Source: Bacteroidota bacterium (GTDB lineage Bacteria > Bacteroidota > Bacteroidia > Chitinophagales > Saprospiraceae). Taken from it: 57,881 nucleotides of DNA. The DNA is taken from the NCBI GenBank assembly GCA_017857395.1, contig JAFMDF010000021.1, positions 1 to 57,881 on the forward strand, given 5' to 3'. The first letter of the stretch is position 1, and the number at the start of each line of letters is the position of its first letter. Positions 54,959 through 57,881 of this stretch are shown piece by piece. The notes under the pieces are model-generated. The model was not told the DNA's origin. It searched no databases and saw only the letters and a list, made by a program, of their open reading frames with translations. The translations under genes and the position numbers were made by a program.

Positions 54959-55375
54959 AGTTGATGTTTTTGCTTGTAAATAGTAGCAGAATGTGCTAAA
55001 AATATCGAAAATAGAAGTAATATAAGAAAAAAGTGTTTTCTAGTATAATTCAGTGTTATTTTTTATAGAACTAAGATGGATTTTGTTATTTGATAGGCTT
55101 TATATGGAAAACGTTGACAATTTTCTTTTTTTCTTCTATTTCAAAATGATAATGCAACCCTATTTAGTAATTTTGCACTACTATTTTCGATAAGAATTCT
55201 CACTAAATTCCTATCAAAATAGATGATTTAAATGGTTTGATTACTATTAACTTGCTGACACGAGTTTCTTAACGTTGATATAGTAATACAGACCATTAGA
55301 TCATCTTACAAAACCAGCGAGTTTATTATTGAGGGAATCACTTAATAATAGACGAACGAAAAACTTTCTATCTTC
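54959..55375. other. Divergent spacer upstream of the sigma factor gene
   Basis: A gene-free, AT-rich region. A -7-type box TAATTTTG (55168-55175) faces the sigma gene, about 200 bp upstream, with no clear TTG partner. No repeat is recognised. Confidence 0.35.
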
Positions 55376-55921
55376 TTGAGTAAATCGGATGCTTATATTA
55401 TTGACGGGTGCAAACAGGGCGACCATGCAGCACAGAACCAGCTTTTCACAAAGTATAGGTCAATGCTATTTGGCGTTTGTTTGCGCTATGGTCAAAATAG
55501 ACAAGAGGCAGAGGACTTGTTGCAGGAAGGCATGATTGTCATATATAGGGATTTATATCAATATAAACCAACAGGCGCTTTAGGCGCTTGGTTAAGACGA
55601 GTGATGGTGAATGTATGTTTACAGCATTTGCGAAAAAAACATCGAATCATACGCACCACACCGATTGAAAATTATAACGAACGATTAGAGACAGACGAAG
55701 ATTTATTTAGTCAATTTAGGGCAAAGGCTTTGTTAAAAATGGTGCAGCAATTACCGCCGGGGTATAGAATGGTTTTTAATTTATATGTCATAGAGGGGCA
55801 TTCGCATCAAGAAATAGCGGACATGTTAGGCGTTTCGGTGAATACGTCTAAATCTCAATTGTCCAGAGCAAAAGCTACTTTACGAAAACTATTAGAAAAA
55901 GAATTAGCAGATGAACCGTAA
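55376..55921 (+). CDS. ECF-type RNA polymerase sigma factor (TTG start)
   Basis: A 181-residue sigma-70 family protein. Region 2 covers ~SDAYIIDGCKQGDHAAQNQLFTKYRSMLFGVCLRYGQNRQEAEDLLQEGMIVIYRDLYQY, and region 4 covers ~QQLPPGYRMVFNLYVIEGHSHQEIADMLGVSVNTSKSQLSRAKATL. Both are complete. The start is TTG at 55376, because the first in-frame ATG (Met30) would remove the first helix of region 2. A weak start would keep its level low. It likely controls its own operon with the next gene. Confidence 0.9.
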   Translation: MSKSDAYIIDGCKQGDHAAQNQLFTKYRSMLFGVCLRYGQNRQEAEDLLQEGMIVIYRDLYQYKPTGALGAWLRRVMVNVCLQHLRKKHRIIRTTPIENYNERLETDEDLFSQFRAKALLKMVQQLPPGYRMVFNLYVIEGHSHQEIADMLGVSVNTSKSQLSRAKATLRKLLEKELADEP

Positions 55922-55949
55922 ATTGAATGTTAAATGTTGAATTTTGAAT
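55922..55949. repeat. Heptamer array after the sigma factor gene
   Basis: Units run ATTGAAT, GTTAAAT, GTTGAAT, TTTGAAT, beginning at the base after the stop codon, between two presumed operon partners. Confidence 0.6.
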
Positions 55950-56028
55950 AAAATCAATAATCAAAATTGGGCATTAATTTTAATGTTCAAAGAGGTCAGT
56001 ATTGAAAACTGATGTCTAAAAAAATACC

Positions 56029-57684
56029 ATGAAAGGAAAAAATAAACCAGACAATTTAGAAAAATTCTTCCAACGTGTATTGGGAGAATTTGAGGAAGAC
56101 CCGGGGGAGGCCTTTTGGGACAGGATTGCCCCTAATATTCCCACTAAACCGACTGCGGCTGCCTTTGTTTATAAAGGATGGATGTTAGCAATGGCTTTTT
56201 TGGTAGGCTCATTATTGAGTAGCCTATTTTTCTACTGGCAGTCGAACAGTCAGTTAATAAGCACGTTGGAGACGGAAGTAGTGGAGAAAAATAAACAAAT
56301 TGAATTTTTACAACAAAAAATATTGATGCTAGAGCAAGAGAAGGCATCAAATAATATGGCTGACGTATCTGCAATTGCAACCTTAAATACAAAAAAGAAA
56401 GAAATCACCCAACATCGACTTGATTTGAATCAAGCAGCTTTTGATACTCCCAAAAAAGCAAAATCAAGTACTTCCATCAATGGGGATAAAGAATCACTCA
56501 TTAAGCTGGAAATTACCCGTAAAACAGGTGTTGTAGCTACTGCCACTACTATAGATGGCGGTTGGCTACAACCACGTTTATTGTTACCATCTGAGGATAT
56601 TTCTAAACGATTTTTAGCGCCTACAACACCTTTTAATAAATCCAAATATCAAAGATTATTATTTGATAATCAATTAATTAGGAATTCTTTTTTTGCTGGT
56701 AAAACTGGAGATTTTATACCAGAAAAGACGGTCGAAATAGACCCTGTTGAAATAAAGGGGGAAGAAAAATTAAGCCTTGACTTATTAAAAACAAATAAAG
56801 CGTTAGTCATTATATTTGATCAAAATGACTTTGAATTAAGTTTAGCGGAAAAAGTAGCCCTATTTGGCAAATCACAAGGAATAGCACCACTTAATATGGA
56901 GGAGAACGAGTTGACTTCTTTCCTGACAGGCTCCATTAATCCTTTTTCTAGTTATAAATATAATTTAGTAGGCTATAATCCAATAGGGCCAGTAGCATTA
57001 GAATCTGCTGGTATTGGGAAGTCCTGGAATTGGAGTGTTTACGGTGGTTTTGAAACTAAATCTAAATGGTCAGTTCAAATGGGGATTGATTATAATAAAT
57101 TGACTGTTGTCAAAGAAAGTGTCAATAATATTCGATTTAAGCAAGAAGATGCAACAGCAGTCAATGGCGGATATGTTTACTCATTTAATCAGCGTACTGA
57201 TGGTGCTTTAGGACATGTAAGTGTTAGTGCTACTATTTTGAATCAGCAAAAAGGTGATGGGCAGGATATTTTAAATGGTGATTTATTCCAATTATCAATA
57301 AGTACGGAGCAACCTGTTAAAATTATTCGACTACCAATAATGGGCGGTTACAGATTTGATTTGTCTAAACGATTTTATGTGACCCCTAAATTGGGTGTTT
57401 CTGCAGTTTGGAAAATAAAAGATCAAACCCAATTAAAAGAAACCAAGACTTTTTCAGAACGCTTAAGTTTACAGAAATCGGGTATTTTCTTAACGACAAA
57501 GACAACGACAGAATCTTTGGAAGCGAATTTTAGAACGGAATTTGGTTTTAGATGGCGGAAAAAGTGGCACTTAATAGCAGAACCAAGATTTAAATACGGA
57601 AATGCACTATTTCAATATAAAAATTTAGAATTAAAAGATTCGCCGTTTCATTTAATGGTAGGGATTCGATTTAATGTAGACTGA
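56029..57684 (+). CDS. Putative transmembrane anti-sigma factor with C-terminal beta-barrel-like domain
   Basis: A 551-residue protein, 108 bp after the sigma gene. Residues 1-45 ([30 protein letters not shown]) resemble the cytoplasmic head of Bacteroidota anti-sigma proteins. A single helix at ~48-69 and a coiled coil (72-105) follow. The last ~200 residues are rich in alternating strands ([88 protein letters not shown]) like an outer-membrane beta-barrel ending in a strand. There is no cleavable signal peptide, so the topology is unusual. Anti-sigma function is inferred from context. Confidence 0.65.
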   Translation: MKGKNKPDNLEKFFQRVLGEFEEDPGEAFWDRIAPNIPTKPTAAAFVYKGWMLAMAFLVGSLLSSLFFYWQSNSQLISTLETEVVEKNKQIEFLQQKILMLEQEKASNNMADVSAIATLNTKKKEITQHRLDLNQAAFDTPKKAKSSTSINGDKESLIKLEITRKTGVVATATTIDGGWLQPRLLLPSEDISKRFLAPTTPFNKSKYQRLLFDNQLIRNSFFAGKTGDFIPEKTVEIDPVEIKGEEKLSLDLLKTNKALVIIFDQNDFELSLAEKVALFGKSQGIAPLNMEENELTSFLTGSINPFSSYKYNLVGYNPIGPVALESAGIGKSWNWSVYGGFETKSKWSVQMGIDYNKLTVVKESVNNIRFKQEDATAVNGGYVYSFNQRTDGALGHVSVSATILNQQKGDGQDILNGDLFQLSISTEQPVKIIRLPIMGGYRFDLSKRFYVTPKLGVSAVWKIKDQTQLKETKTFSERLSLQKSGIFLTTKTTTESLEANFRTEFGFRWRKKWHLIAEPRFKYGNALFQYKNLELKDSPFHLMVGIRFNVD

Positions 57685-57686
57685 TT

Positions 57687-57746
<60 letters not shown>

Positions 57747-57780
57747 TTTTAGCTGAAAATAAATCGAAAATTTGTTACAA

Positions 57781-57824
57781 AAAAAGCACGATTTGATTGG
57801 AATAATCAAATCGTGCTTTTTAAT
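57781..57824 (+). terminator. Strong terminator of the sigma operon
   Basis: An 18-bp perfect stem (57781-57798 with 57804-57821), loop GGAAT, then TAATTTT. It is framed by the CAGTAGG array on the left and the GCTAACT array on the right. Confidence 0.9.
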
Positions 57825-57827
57825 TTT

Positions 57828-57881
57828 GCTAACTGCTAACTGCTAACTGCTAACTGCTAACTGCTAACTGCTAACTGCTAA
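57828..57881. repeat. Perfect GCTAACT heptamer array, cut by the window end
   Basis: Seven exact GCTAACT copies plus five bases run to the last base of the window. The unit is close to the reverse complement of CAGTAGG (5 of 7 positions), so the two arrays are imperfectly inverted around the terminator. Confidence 0.9.

Overview
This is an AT-rich, gene-dense chromosomal stretch from a member of the Bacteroidota, most likely near the Saprospiraceae. The phylum call is secure and the family call is inference. Evidence for the phylum: a type IX secretion (T9SS) cargo protein with a C-terminal sorting domain, a PorW/SprE-type T9SS lipoprotein, the long Bacteroidota forms of NusB and signal peptidase I, DUF1508/YegP and OmpA proteins, several lipoproteins with short lipoboxes, almost no Shine-Dalgarno sequences, and promoters of the TTG-N17-23-TAnnTTTG type.

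Layout. 1-7650: a large repeat-built T9SS cargo protein whose 5' end is missing, then an FG-GAP repeat lipoprotein. 7940-12570: a cobalamin-binding-type radical SAM protein and a PQQ-dependent dehydrogenase with a cytochrome c tail, separated by 0.84 kb holding a palindrome-array element. 13050-19280: five leftward genes (sodium/solute symporter, Wzx-like flippase, glycerophosphodiester phosphodiesterase, signal peptidase I). 19500-29530: old yellow enzyme family oxidoreductase, membrane-anchored coiled-coil protein, OmpA-like protein, GT2 glycosyltransferase, ketoacyl-ACP synthase III, FtsX-like permease, M23 peptidase. 29900-38830: PorW, a PD-(D/E)XK-like protein, DinB, QueA, a MacB-type permease and a MATE transporter. 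38990-47320: an odd ClpB-like double AAA+ protein, NusB, a NYN-LOTUS protein, YidC, a lipoprotein and PrmC. 47690-52700: a HExxH lipoprotein, a two-subunit molybdenum hydroxylase and a sterol desaturase-CDGSH fusion. 52870-57690: a YegP-OmpA envelope protein split by a frameshift, and an ECF sigma factor followed by a putative membrane anti-sigma/beta-barrel protein. No tRNA or rRNA gene, insertion sequence, CRISPR array or prophage was recognised.

The genes are mostly housekeeping and envelope functions in short, independent transcription units. The cell-envelope theme is strong: secretion (LepB, YidC, PorW, Tat-exported oxidoreductase), peptidoglycan contact (two OmpA-type proteins, M23), and surface or periplasmic lipoproteins.

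The most unusual content lies between the genes. (1) A family of roughly 270-310 bp elements shares terminal mini-hairpins (CGAAT-NN-ATTCG) and carries strings of short perfect hairpins with three-base loops. Two diverged copies (9911-10178 and 22804-23096, opposite orientation) share the GACCTC-NNN-GAGGTC hairpin. A third (47337-47643) has the same ends but five different hairpins, and a fourth (12744-12908) is a looser relative. (2) Degenerate tandem arrays with strict 6-, 7- or 8-base periods sit against starts or stops of many genes. Neither class is explained by the coding features.
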